Assembly (NCBI RefSeq): GCF_024752025.1 | Contig: NZ_JANTPU010000003.1 | Location: 124,001-188,000, forward strand | Reading direction: 5' to 3' | Source: Pseudidiomarina sp. CB1 | GTDB lineage: Bacteria > Pseudomonadota > Gammaproteobacteria > Enterobacterales > Alteromonadaceae | DNA length: 64,000 nucleotides | In this document: piece by piece, positions 1 through 8,666 of the stretch | Numbering within the stretch: the stretch's first letter is position 1 | Layout: every line of letters begins with the position of its first letter | The notes under the pieces: model-generated | Databases searched by the model: none | What the model saw: only the letters and a program-made list of their open reading frames with translations | What the model was told of the DNA's origin: nothing | Translations under genes and position numbers: made by a program

Positions 1-876
1 GTAGCCCTTACCTTTGCGCGTTACGATATGGAGAAATTGTGGACCTTTGAGGTTGCGCATATTGCGCAAGGTGGACACCAACAAGTTGACGTCATGGCCA
101 TCAATCGGGCCGATATAGTTAAAGCCTAGCTCTTCAAAAATGGTCCCCGGCGCAACCATCCCTTTCATGTGTTCTTCGGCACGGCTGGCCAAGTGCTGAA
201 TACCTGGCATGCCTTGCAGCAGCTTCTTACTACTTTCGCGCACTGAGTTATAGAAACGGCCCGATAACACACGCGCTAGATGGTTATTCAAAGCACCAAC
301 GTTTTCTGAAATCGACATGTCATTGTCGTTCAAAATGACCAACATGTTCGGCTTGATGTCACCGGCATGGTTTAACGCCTCAAACGCCATACCTGCGGTC
401 ATTGCGCCATCACCAATAATGGCGACGACCTTTTGTTCGGTGCGTTCACGCTCAGCGGCAATCGCCATGCCAAGTGCCGCGCTAATCGAGGTACTTGAGT
501 GACCCACGCTTAACGTGTCGTATTCGCTTTCTGGCCGCCACGGAAACGGATGCAGGCCATCTTTTTGTCGAATGCTGTGCAGTTGTTGTTTACGGCCCGT
601 CAAAATTTTATGTGGATACGCTTGGTGACCAACATCCCACACTAACTGGTCATAAGGCGTGGCATAGACGTAGTGTAACGCCACGGTCAGCTCCACCGTG
701 CCAAGTCCCGAAGCCAAATGGCCACTACTTTGACTCACCGAGTTCAACAAAAACTCGCGCACTTCGGCGCACAGCTGCGGCAGCTGGCGTTCGTTTAACG
801 TACGTAAATCTGCTGGTGTATCAATGGTATCAAGCAGCGGATACGAACCGTGTGCGGTGTGCGAGGTAGATGACAT
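1..876 (-). CDS. dxs: 1-deoxy-D-xylulose-5-phosphate synthase, N-terminal part (cut by window edge)
   Basis: First enzyme of the MEP isoprenoid pathway: condenses pyruvate and glyceraldehyde 3-phosphate using thiamine diphosphate. Reverse-complement reading from the ATG at 876 gives 292 codons with no stop before the window edge. Visible landmarks are [19 protein letters not shown] near residue 50, [11 protein letters not shown] near residue 80 and the thiamine-diphosphate motif [18 protein letters not shown] followed by NDNDMSIS. The C-terminal half lies outside the window. It begins 4 bases after the ispA stop and is the last gene seen of xseB-ispA-dxs, a classic isoprenoid operon order. 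Confidence 0.96.
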   Translation of the reverse strand, partial: MSSTSHTAHGSYPLLDTIDTPADLRTLNERQLPQLCAEVREFLLNSVSQSSGHLASGLGTVELTVALHYVYATPYDQLVWDVGHQAYPHKILTGRKQQLHSIRQKDGLHPFPWRPESEYDTLSVGHSSTSISAALGMAIAAERERTEQKVVAIIGDGAMTAGMAFEALNHAGDIKPNMLVILNDNDMSISENVGALNNHLARVLSGRFYNSVRESSKKLLQGMPGIQHLASRAEEHMKGMVAPGTIFEELGFNYIGPIDGHDVNLLVSTLRNMRNLKGPQFLHIVTRKGKGY

Positions 877-880
877 GCGT

Positions 881-1768
881 TTAGTGATCCCGATTTAACA
901 ACTGTTCTGCGAACTTTTCTAGTAACTGTGTATTGTAGGGGATTCTTTGCAGGGCTTGAAGCGCTTTCTGGTGTAATTGCGTGAGCTTTACTTGGGCTTG
1001 CTCAAGACCCAGCAGCTGCACATAGGTGCTTTTATTGGCTGCTTCGTCTTTACCATTGGTTTTGCCGAGCGTTTCGGTGGAACTGGTCACATCGAGAATG
1101 TCGTCTTGCACTTGAAACGCCAATCCCAACCATGCGGCAAAATCCGTGAAGTCATCGTAGTACTGTTGGGCGTCATCATTACCGGCAAGTACGCCAAGTT
1201 GTACCGCGGCTTCTATCAGCGCCCCGGTTTTCAGTTGGTGTACTTGCGACAGTTCTGCTTCAGTCAACTGTTTACCCGTTGCCGCAAGGTCGAGCGCTTG
1301 ACCACCGCACATGCCACGGCTGCCACTGGCGCGACTTAATACTTGCAACATGCGCAATTGGCGCTCCGCTGGCACCTCTAATTGAGCGCTGCTAAGGAGC
1401 TCAAACGCCAAGGTTTGTAAGGCATCACCGGCGAGGATAGCGGTTGCTTCGTCAAAGGCTTTGTGACAGGTCGGTTGGCCACGACGCAAATCATCGTCAT
1501 CCATTGCTGGCAGGTCATCATGGATCAATGAGTAGGCATGGATGCACTCTACTGCTGCCGCGGCGAGATCGAGGGTCGTGTGTGGTGCGCTGCAGATGTC
1601 GCCAACCGCGTAGGTCAGAAATGGACGGACGCGTTTGCCGCCAAGCACCAACGCATAGCGCATCGCCTCATGCAGGCGAGTCGCTGGCGATGCGATGAGC
1701 TGTAATTGTTCTTCTAAAACGCGATTGATAGCTTCTCGTTGCGGTGCGGTCAAAGCTTGAAGGGTCAC
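881..1768 (-). CDS. ispA: Farnesyl diphosphate synthase (geranyltranstransferase)
   Basis: Adds isopentenyl diphosphate to dimethylallyl and geranyl diphosphate to make farnesyl diphosphate, the precursor of ubiquinone side chains and undecaprenyl phosphate. The 295-residue length is typical. Both aspartate-rich metal-binding motifs are intact: DDLPAMD at about residues 84-90 and DDILD at 222-226. GGKRVRPFL (residues 43-51) matches the substrate-binding region. The start is GTG at 1768; its G is also the last base of the xseB TAG stop, so the two genes are translationally coupled. dxs follows 4 bases downstream. Confidence 0.97.
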   Translation of the reverse strand: MTLQALTAPQREAINRVLEEQLQLIASPATRLHEAMRYALVLGGKRVRPFLTYAVGDICSAPHTTLDLAAAAVECIHAYSLIHDDLPAMDDDDLRRGQPTCHKAFDEATAILAGDALQTLAFELLSSAQLEVPAERQLRMLQVLSRASGSRGMCGGQALDLAATGKQLTEAELSQVHQLKTGALIEAAVQLGVLAGNDDAQQYYDDFTDFAAWLGLAFQVQDDILDVTSSTETLGKTNGKDEAANKSTYVQLLGLEQAQVKLTQLHQKALQALQRIPYNTQLLEKFAEQLLNRDH

Positions 1769-2013
1769 TACGAAGCTGCTCCTTGATCGTCTGCATCATT
1801 GGCAAAGGGTGCCAATTGTTCACCGTCTTGCTGTTGCAATAGCTGGCTTACTTTTTGCTCAGCTTGTTGCAGTTTTTCTTGGCTCACCCGCGATAAACGC
1901 ACAGCCTTTTCAAACTCTTCAAGGGCTTTCTCGAGGGGGAGGTCGCCTTGTTCGAGTTGAACGACAATTTTTTCTAACTCGGCAATCGCTTGTTCTAATG
2001 TGACATCACTCAT
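1768..2013 (-). CDS. xseB: Exodeoxyribonuclease VII small subunit
   Basis: Small subunit of exonuclease VII, which degrades single-stranded DNA; the large subunit XseA is encoded at 23360-24700. The 81-residue helical protein reads MSDVTLEQAIAELEKIVVQL and then the family hallmark LPLEKALEEFEKAV. The reading frame extends upstream to 2085, but the ATG at 2013 is preferred: an AGGTAGG ribosome-binding site sits just upstream and the protein start then matches the family. It is the first gene of xseB-ispA-dxs and overlaps ispA by one base. Confidence 0.95.
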   Translation of the reverse strand: MSDVTLEQAIAELEKIVVQLEQGDLPLEKALEEFEKAVRLSRVSQEKLQQAEQKVSQLLQQQDGEQLAPFANDADDQGAAS

Positions 2014-2091
2014 GTTGCCTACCTGACTTCGTACGTGTCTAAAAGTGCTCGCGCACAAGTTACCCTGATTCCGATGGACCGTCAAATCGGT

Positions 2092-2097
2092 TATACT
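2092..2097 (+). promoter_or_regulatory. Probable -10 element for thiI
   Basis: TATACT lies 35 bases before the thiI start in the 118-base divergent gap to xseB. The hexamer 17 bases upstream (TTCCGA at 2069-2074) is a weak -35. The call rests on the -10 match and position only. Confidence 0.4.
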
Positions 2098-2131
2098 AGC
2101 GCGTTTTTAGCATCCAATAAGTTGTTCGTTC

Positions 2132-3631
2132 ATGAAATTTGTTATTCGCTTACACGCCGAGATCACCATTAAAAGTAAAGGTGTTCGCAAACGCTACGGC
2201 AAGGTCTTGGTAAATAACCTGAAAAAGATCCTGCAACGGGTTGAATTGCCCGCCGCGACCCCAGTAAAAGTACTCTGGTGTTGGGATCGCATTGAGGTCA
2301 ATGTCGACAGTAATGATCCGCTCGTAGCCGAGCAAATAAGCGAAGAACTTCAGCGTATACCGGGCATCGCGTGGTTTAGCCGATCCCATGAGTTGCCGCT
2401 CAATGATCGCGAGCAGGCCGATTTTAAACCGATTTTAGCGCAAGTCTTAGCAACGTGGAGCGAACGGTTAACACAGCGCAGCTTTGCGGTGCGCGTGAAG
2501 CGTAAAGGCAAGCATGGGTTTAGCTCATTAGATTTGGAGCGCTATATTGGCGGTGGCGTGTTACAGCAAGTGGCAGGAACGCGGGTTGATTTAAAGCGTC
2601 CGGATGTTGAATTGCGTATCGAGATCGATAACGACGTGGTACGCGTGTTTGGTGACAAACAAGCGGGACTTGGTGGTTTTCCTTTGCCGACGCAAGAAAC
2701 AGTCGTTAGTTTACTGTCCGGCGGCTTTGACTCGAGTGTTGCTAGTTTTCAATTGTTGCGACGTGGTGCGCGGACGCATTTTTGCTTCTTCAACTTAGGC
2801 GGCGATCGGCATGAAACTGGGGTACGACAGACGGCGTATTACTTGTGGGAAAACTATGCCAGCTCGCATCCATTAAAGTTTATCAGCATCGATTTTGCTC
2901 CCGTGGTTGAAGAAATTCTTACCCACGTCGACAACGGCCTGATGGGCGTGGTGTTGAAGCGCCAGATGTTGCGTACTGCACAGATTGTTGCGCGGCGTAT
3001 TAATGCGAGCGCCTTAGTCACTGGTGAAGCTTTGGGTCAGGTGTCGAGTCAAACGTTGAGTAATCTTGCCGTGATTGACGAAGCCATTGATAGTCTTGTG
3101 TTACGCCCATTGATCACCATGGACAAGCAAGAAATTATCAATATTGCTGAACAAATCGGCACGGCGGATATTGCACGCAGCATGCCAGAATATTGTGGCG
3201 TGATCTCGGTGAAACCCAATGTGAAAGCGCAGCGTGATGCTGTGCTTGAGGCAGAGGCAAAACTCGACCCCGAGCTGTTGTACCAAGTCGTGCGTGCCGC
3301 CAATGTTGAAGAAGTGCGTCACATTGGTGAGCAAACAGATGAGCAAGCGCATGTGGTCGATAGCGTAGATGCGGCACAAGCGGGTGAGATTATTATTGAT
3401 ATTCGTAGCGCGGACGAGCAAGAAGCAAGACCACTTGACGCAAGCCAGTTAGGGGTCGCAGTGCAGCATATACCGTTTTTTAAGTTGGCTACGGCTTTTA
3501 CGGAACTTGACGTTGATAAACATTATCTACTGTACTGTGAGAAAGGTGTAATGAGTAAGTTGCAGGCCTTGTACTTACAGGAACAGGGTTATGAAAACGT
3601 TGGCGTTTATCAGCCAAAACGCAAAGGTTGA
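2132..3631 (+). CDS. thiI: tRNA 4-thiouridine synthase / thiamine sulfur-transfer protein ThiI
   Basis: Makes 4-thiouridine at position 8 of tRNA and supplies sulfur for the thiamine thiazole. The 499 residues hold an N-terminal ferredoxin-like/THUMP region (about 1-165), a PP-loop ATP pyrophosphatase with SGGFDSS at 196-202, and a C-terminal rhodanese domain (about 400-499). The rhodanese catalytic cysteine is C469 in YCEKGVMSK; the partner cysteine for the catalytic disulfide is C355 in PEYCGVIS. Presence of the rhodanese domain marks the long enterobacterial type. Divergent from xseB-ispA-dxs, as in E. coli. The stop precedes the VanZ-like gene. Confidence 0.97.
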   Translation: MKFVIRLHAEITIKSKGVRKRYGKVLVNNLKKILQRVELPAATPVKVLWCWDRIEVNVDSNDPLVAEQISEELQRIPGIAWFSRSHELPLNDREQADFKPILAQVLATWSERLTQRSFAVRVKRKGKHGFSSLDLERYIGGGVLQQVAGTRVDLKRPDVELRIEIDNDVVRVFGDKQAGLGGFPLPTQETVVSLLSGGFDSSVASFQLLRRGARTHFCFFNLGGDRHETGVRQTAYYLWENYASSHPLKFISIDFAPVVEEILTHVDNGLMGVVLKRQMLRTAQIVARRINASALVTGEALGQVSSQTLSNLAVIDEAIDSLVLRPLITMDKQEIINIAEQIGTADIARSMPEYCGVISVKPNVKAQRDAVLEAEAKLDPELLYQVVRAANVEEVRHIGEQTDEQAHVVDSVDAAQAGEIIIDIRSADEQEARPLDASQLGVAVQHIPFFKLATAFTELDVDKHYLLYCEKGVMSKLQALYLQEQGYENVGVYQPKRKG

Positions 3632-3654
3632 TGCAGTTCGTACAAGGATCAAAG

Positions 3655-4023
3655 ATGCTGTCAAAGAATTGGGCAAGAGTTATTTTTCTAGTGTTGTTGG
3701 TAGCGGTTACCGCAGCCTTTTTAATGCAGGTTTCAAACGGCGACTTACCGCGTTTTGAACACTTGGACAAAGTCGTCCACTTTGGCGCATTCTTTGTATT
3801 GGCGTGGGCTTTTCACCATGCTTTTCCGATTCCGATTTGGCTCGCCTTATTGGTTTTAACAGGCTATGGCTTGTTGATTGAGTATGTGCAAGTGCTCTTA
3901 CCTTATCGCACGTCAAGCTGGGCTGATCTGGCGGCTGATGCTGCCGGTGCTGCAACTTTTTATCTGATCACATGGTGGCGCTTTATGCGCCACCGTAAGC
4001 GCCGTACTAAGACTTCTTCTTAG
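3655..4023 (+). CDS. VanZ-like family small membrane protein
   Basis: A 122-residue hydrophobic protein with about four membrane segments (near residues 8-25, 43-56, 60-80 and 92-108) and a basic C-terminus (RHRKRRTK). The motifs HLDKVVHFGAFFVLAW, GYGLLIEYVQ and R-x-x-S-x-x-D-x-x-A-D are those of the VanZ-like family, whose role outside teicoplanin resistance is unknown. The frame opens upstream at 3628, but the ATG at 3655 has an AAGGA ribosome-binding site 6 bases before it and is the better start. Its 3' end overlaps the convergent srmB by 17 bases. Confidence 0.8.
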   Translation: MLSKNWARVIFLVLLVAVTAAFLMQVSNGDLPRFEHLDKVVHFGAFFVLAWAFHHAFPIPIWLALLVLTGYGLLIEYVQVLLPYRTSSWADLAADAAGAATFYLITWWRFMRHRKRRTKTSS

Positions 4024-5227
4024 ACTTTTTAGCGTCGGCTTTTTTCTTTTTCTTCTTGGTTTTTTTCCGCGGGTCAGGGAATTTGTATTGCGGCTTTAAC
4101 TCAGCGAAGACACGGCGTTCGATTTTACCATCTTGATAGCGTTCGATACGGCCGAGCAAATCGGCATCGTGTGCTTCAACGAGTGACACCGCAACACCAT
4201 TCTTACCTGCTCGACCCGTACGACCAATACGATGTAAGTAGACGTCGGCCTGACGCGGTAGGTCATAGTTAACGACCAGTTCAACCGCTTCGATATCGAT
4301 GCCACGTGCAGCTACATCAGTGGCGACCAAGGTTGCATCACCAAAGGTCTCCATGCGAGCGATGATTTTTTGCCGTTCATCTTGCGGCATATCGCCACGT
4401 AACGTCATGTTCTTAATGCCGGCACTCCAGAGTTTGCCAGAGATTTCATCGACCTTCTCACGGGTGCGTACGAAAATAATTCGTCGGCCAGGGTAATCTG
4501 GAAGTAACCGCAGCAAAAGTTGGAACTTGTGCTCAGCGGTGTCAGCTTGGTACCAGCGTTGTAAAATTTTTCCTTTCTCGCGTTTCGGCGGCTGCACAAC
4601 AATATGTTCTGGGTCTTTTTGAATTGCCGCCGAGAACTTCAATACCCCAGAGCTTTCTAATGTGGCTGAAAACAGTAAGGTTTGTTTTAAGTGCAGCGCA
4701 GAGTGCACGATCATTTCAACGGCACTGGCAAAGCCCATGTCCAACATGCGGTCAGCTTCATCAATGACGAGCCATTCGATGTGCTCGAGTTCGTATTGTT
4801 CGGCGTTAAGCAGATCTAAGAGACGACCAGGCGTAGCCACCAAAATATCATGCGGCTGTTCCAACATTTGGTGCTGACTGCCATAATTCACCCCGCCAGT
4901 GACCAGCACGGTACGTAAACCTGACGTTTCTTCAAAAGCATCGGCTTGTTCGGCAATTTGCTGCGCGAGTTCACGGGTTGGGGCGAGAATCAGCACCCGC
5001 GCGCTGCCCGGTTGTTGCCTTGGAAAATCCAGCAAATGTTGCAGGGCAGGCAATAAAAACGCTAAGGTTTTGCCAGTTCCTGTGGGCGAGTTGACCAGCA
5101 AGTCCTGACCGGCCAGAGCCGCGGGGATAACCGCTTGTTGCACTTTGGCGGGCTTATTAAGCTCTGCGGCGACTAAGACGTCGATAAGGTCATCGTCGAG
5201 TTCGAGTTGATCCCAGTCAGGGGTCAT
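4007..5227 (-). CDS. srmB: ATP-dependent DEAD-box RNA helicase SrmB
   Basis: RNA helicase of the SrmB type, which in E. coli helps early 50S ribosome assembly. The 406 residues contain a Q-motif glutamine near residue 31, Walker A GTGKT at 50-54, DEAD at 156-159, the SAT motif and HRIGRTGRAG. The C-terminal tail after about residue 385 is almost entirely lysine (KKTKKKKKK and similar), a likely RNA-binding extension. The divergent neighbour is trmN6, the same pairing as srmB/yfiC in E. coli, which favours SrmB over RhlE or other DEAD-box paralogues. Confidence 0.88.
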   Translation of the reverse strand: MTPDWDQLELDDDLIDVLVAAELNKPAKVQQAVIPAALAGQDLLVNSPTGTGKTLAFLLPALQHLLDFPRQQPGSARVLILAPTRELAQQIAEQADAFEETSGLRTVLVTGGVNYGSQHQMLEQPHDILVATPGRLLDLLNAEQYELEHIEWLVIDEADRMLDMGFASAVEMIVHSALHLKQTLLFSATLESSGVLKFSAAIQKDPEHIVVQPPKREKGKILQRWYQADTAEHKFQLLLRLLPDYPGRRIIFVRTREKVDEISGKLWSAGIKNMTLRGDMPQDERQKIIARMETFGDATLVATDVAARGIDIEAVELVVNYDLPRQADVYLHRIGRTGRAGKNGVAVSLVEAHDADLLGRIERYQDGKIERRVFAELKPQYKFPDPRKKTKKKKKKADAKKSKKKS

Positions 5228-5272
5228 GATGTCATCCTTTCATTGCAGCATCACGCTGTGGTTGGAGTCAAA

Positions 5273-5980
5273 ATGGGCTTTCAATGCCAGCAATTTTATA
5301 TCAAAGACGACCAATGTGCGATGAAAGTCAGCACCGATAGTCTGCTTTTAGGTAGTTATGTGCCCGTTAGTGGCGTTAAGCGGGTACTAGATATGGGCAC
5401 CGGCAGTGGTTTGCTCGCTTTAATGGCGGCGCAACGCGCCCCTCAGGCACAGGTTGATGGTTTTGATGCTGATGCCGCGGCTGTTGCGCAGGCGCAAGAC
5501 AATGCTATGCATAGTCCATGGCCAGACCGCATTCATCTGAGTCAGTGCTGTGTGACGACCTGGCAACCTGAGCAGCGTTATGATTTGGTGCTTTGTAACC
5601 CGCCTTATTTTGCCAACCACCTGAGCAGCCGTGATAGCGCGCGGGAATCGGCGCGGCAGGGCGTTGTCGCGCCGCAACAATGGTTGCTGTGTGCGCTGCG
5701 TTCGTTACATGCTACCGGTGCATTGTATTGGGTATTGCCGACCTCACAAGCGGCTGCATGGCAGACCCTCGCCGAGGCGCACGGGCTACACCTGAAGACT
5801 GAGCTAAGTATTCAAACGACGGTGAACAAACCGGTGAAGTTAGTGATTCAAGGTTGGCAGCTAGCTTCAGTTGCCGCGGTAGCAAAAGAAGCGTTGACGA
5901 TTCATGATCAGAGCGGGGCGTACAGCGAGGCATTTCGAAAGCTGACCGGCGAGTTTTACCTCGCCGGTCGCAACACTTAA
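5273..5980 (+). CDS. trmN6: tRNA1(Val) (adenine-37-N6)-methyltransferase
   Basis: S-adenosylmethionine-dependent enzyme that makes N6-methyladenosine at position 37 of tRNA-Val (YfiC/TrmN6 family). In the 235-residue form the SAM-binding loop is LDMGTGSGLL (about 39-48) and the N6-adenine methylase motif NPPY is at 109-112, within LCNPPYF. The frame extends to 5207, inside srmB, but the ATG at 5273 with GGAG five bases upstream gives a start (MGFQCQQFYIKDD) that fits the family. Divergent from srmB. The last codons contain a perfect 10-bp inverted repeat at 5944-5969. Confidence 0.92.
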   Translation: MGFQCQQFYIKDDQCAMKVSTDSLLLGSYVPVSGVKRVLDMGTGSGLLALMAAQRAPQAQVDGFDADAAAVAQAQDNAMHSPWPDRIHLSQCCVTTWQPEQRYDLVLCNPPYFANHLSSRDSARESARQGVVAPQQWLLCALRSLHATGALYWVLPTSQAAAWQTLAEAHGLHLKTELSIQTTVNKPVKLVIQGWQLASVAAVAKEALTIHDQSGAYSEAFRKLTGEFYLAGRNT

Positions 5981-5992
5981 AGTGCGTATGAT

Positions 5993-7675
5993 TTACAAAC
6001 CGAGTGTGGCTTTACCTTGATTGAAGGTAATATCGACAGGGATGTTTGCTGCCGACAAACGATCCAGATCAGCTTGCAATTGCGGTGGTACGTTACCCAT
6101 TTCAGCAAAAAGCTCACCAACGCCTGCGTAATCACCGTCACCTTGTAAGATGAGGATCTTCTCGGACAAGCTGTTCATTGCCGCTCGCATTGCTGCCATG
6201 TCGACCGCGTATTGACCTTGCTCGTTACGAGTAAAGGCACCCGCTTCAGCAAAGTAGTTAAAGCGGATCATGTTTGCTTTACCATGTGCACTTGAAGCGC
6301 CAAAACGAACTGAACGGAAGATACCTGCCAAGAAGGTGGTGTAGTAATCTTCCAATTGCCCTTCGGTAATCACGCCTTGCTCAAGCAATTGCGTCACCAT
6401 GTACAGACCCAGAATGTCAGCTTTGCCTTCTTCTAGCGCAGAAGCCAGCTCTTTCAATGCCTGACGCACGGTACTCGAACCATCGATGGTGTTTTTGATG
6501 CCAAGTCCATGCGCGACTTCGTGGAACATGGTGTTCGCAAAGAACGCATCGAAGGTAATGTGTTGACGTTGTTCCGGTACGATAAGAACGTCGGCGATCG
6601 GCACGAGGATTTCGTCAAACTTCGCGCGCATCGCATTTTTTAGCTGCAAGCGGCGCGTGCCTTTTTCGAGCTGCACCTGTTCGTCGTTCGGCAGGTTGAT
6701 GGCGATGGTCTTGCTACCCGCATTTGAGTGGCCAGCATAATAGACGACATCGTAGGCGTTTAATTGCGCGCCTGAACCCGGCATCTCGGCTTTGTATTCG
6801 TCGGCTACCGGCAAGCCACGTTGCAAGCTCGGCAAATACTCAGCGTATTTTTCGAGACGCTGGCTCCAGTCCATATCCTTGATAAGGACATAAGATTCAA
6901 AACCGGCGCGGTAACCATAAAGTTGATCTTCATAGGTTTCGATGGGACCCATGACGATGTCAATTTCGTTATCGGTCATGTCCATCCAAGCAAAGTCAGA
7001 TGCCTGATAGCTATTGCTCTCGAAGGCATCAGCGCGCAACTTCAGGTAATTTGCAAAGGCTTGACTTTCAGCTAAGGTAGCTGCTTCACGCAATAATTCA
7101 GCGGCGGCTTTTAGTTGCTCGGTATAAGCCACGTTGTATGGAATCGAGTAAAGCTCGCCGTCTTGATTGCGACGCACCAGCGTGTACAAGTCAATTTTGC
7201 CGGCAAAAGTGGCACTTTCAAATTCCTCTTTGCTCATATCTGCAGGGTAGAAGTTGGCGCCAGCGGGCTTGGCATCAACACCCGTTAAAAACGGCTCATT
7301 ATTATTGAGACGATCCCACGGTCCGTAATTGATTTCGATAAATCGCTTCACTTTCGGGTCATCAATGGCGCCAAGAAGCTCTTGCTTGTCGCCTGGGTAG
7401 GCTTGATCCCAAAAAAGCTCATCCATGATTTTTGAAGCATCGATGAGTAAGCCGATCATTTTTTTCTGGTCAGCGGAAAGATGACTTAAATCTGCAGTTA
7501 AATCGACCGGCTGGTAAATGTCCAGTCGTTGCGCGGCACCTTCCACTAGGCTGTGGCTGGTTTTCTCAGACGCCGGCTCGGTACTCGCAGGAGTTGTCTC
7601 ATTTGCGGGTTGGCTGCAAGCTGACAGCAGCATCGCACTCGCAAGTGCGGTCAAAGTAAATCGTAAAGTAGTCAT
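5993..7675 (-). CDS. Dipeptidyl-peptidase III-like (family M49) zinc metallopeptidase lipoprotein
   Basis: A 560-residue secreted lipoprotein: the leader ends in the lipobox LLSAC about 20 residues in, followed by a Thr/Ser/Glu-rich linker. Zinc ligands are seen in HEVAHGLG (H385, E386, H389) and EEGKAD (E415/E416), which match the two metal-binding helices of M49-type peptidases. Classical DPP III has HExxGH, whereas this has HExxHG. Likely cleaves peptides in the periplasm or at the outer membrane; the substrate is unknown. The frame opens at a GTG at 7702, but the ATG at 7675 starts right at the signal peptide and is preferred. Confidence 0.78.
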   Translation of the reverse strand: MTTLRFTLTALASAMLLSACSQPANETTPASTEPASEKTSHSLVEGAAQRLDIYQPVDLTADLSHLSADQKKMIGLLIDASKIMDELFWDQAYPGDKQELLGAIDDPKVKRFIEINYGPWDRLNNNEPFLTGVDAKPAGANFYPADMSKEEFESATFAGKIDLYTLVRRNQDGELYSIPYNVAYTEQLKAAAELLREAATLAESQAFANYLKLRADAFESNSYQASDFAWMDMTDNEIDIVMGPIETYEDQLYGYRAGFESYVLIKDMDWSQRLEKYAEYLPSLQRGLPVADEYKAEMPGSGAQLNAYDVVYYAGHSNAGSKTIAINLPNDEQVQLEKGTRRLQLKNAMRAKFDEILVPIADVLIVPEQRQHITFDAFFANTMFHEVAHGLGIKNTIDGSSTVRQALKELASALEEGKADILGLYMVTQLLEQGVITEGQLEDYYTTFLAGIFRSVRFGASSAHGKANMIRFNYFAEAGAFTRNEQGQYAVDMAAMRAAMNSLSEKILILQGDGDYAGVGELFAEMGNVPPQLQADLDRLSAANIPVDITFNQGKATLGL

Positions 7676-7724
7676 AATAAGTGTCTCTCTGTTTTTCTGC
7701 ACATATGTTGTTGCACAAACGCAC

Positions 7725-8633
7725 TTAATCTACGCTTATTTCGTCGTTAAATAAACCAACCAACTGTGGGTACAGTTCACGGATTTCGCCACTTAATAAA
7801 GCGAAGTCAGCGTCGATTTTTTCTTCTGCGCTGGCATCCACCAATTTGTCTTGTTCATCAAGTAGAATATCTGTCGCTTTAAAACGCTTAATCGCCATAT
7901 CTTGCTCAATGACCATGGTGATGCGATCAGCCCAAGTAACGCCAAGTTTGGTGAGTTGTTTACCATGTTCAAGATGCGCCAAGATTTCCGGGCTGGTCAA
8001 TTCATGGTTTTTACAACGAATGATGCCACCTTCTTGGTCACTGTCACGTAACTCGGCCTCGTCACCAAAATCAAAGTCGCCGGGGATTTCACTGTCTTTA
8101 AGCCATTTTGTAAAGTAAAGCTCGGTCGGATTATCACTAAACCACGGTTTCACCGGTAACGAGCCTAAACTACTACGTAATAAACCGAGAAAATCTTCCG
8201 CTTGGTTACTGGCTGAAGCATCGACAACGACAATACCCAACTGCATATCGAGCATACCCCAAGTTAACTTAAAGCGCGTGAAGGCCTGCGGCAGTAAGCG
8301 GTGAACCAAATCTTCTTTCATGGTTTGCTTTTCTTTACCGACGACACGCCGGCCTTGTTCGGCTTCGACGGCTTCAATTTGTTCTTCAAGTTGCGCATTA
8401 ACGACGCTGCTGGGCAGCACTTTCTCTTCTTTACGTGCGCAAAATAAGTAGCTGTCACCAATTTTGTGGAACAGCACCTCACTGCGTGGGCCGAACGGCG
8501 ACGACCAACCAAAGCTGGCGAGTTCACTGCGGCCACAAGGTTTAAAGCTATGCTCAGCGAGCGCTTGGTCAAGATCTGCCGATAGTTCAAAGTCTTCGGC
8601 TAACGTATAAATACGCAAATTACGAAACCACAT
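7725..8633 (-). CDS. rdgC: Recombination-associated protein RdgC
   Basis: RdgC forms a toroidal dimer on duplex DNA and restrains RecA-driven recombination. The 302-residue length and the N-terminus MWFRNLRIYTL are characteristic, as are GWSSPFGPRSEVL near residue 45 and LPSSVVNAQLEE near residue 75. No signal peptide or membrane segment is present; it is cytoplasmic. It lies 33 bases downstream of the sensor-kinase gene on the same strand, so it may share its transcript. Confidence 0.95.
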   Translation of the reverse strand: MWFRNLRIYTLAEDFELSADLDQALAEHSFKPCGRSELASFGWSSPFGPRSEVLFHKIGDSYLFCARKEEKVLPSSVVNAQLEEQIEAVEAEQGRRVVGKEKQTMKEDLVHRLLPQAFTRFKLTWGMLDMQLGIVVVDASASNQAEDFLGLLRSSLGSLPVKPWFSDNPTELYFTKWLKDSEIPGDFDFGDEAELRDSDQEGGIIRCKNHELTSPEILAHLEHGKQLTKLGVTWADRITMVIEQDMAIKRFKATDILLDEQDKLVDASAEEKIDADFALLSGEIRELYPQLVGLFNDEISVD

Positions 8634-8666
8634 ACATCGTTCCTTGCTGTGAGAGTTGGGACCGTA

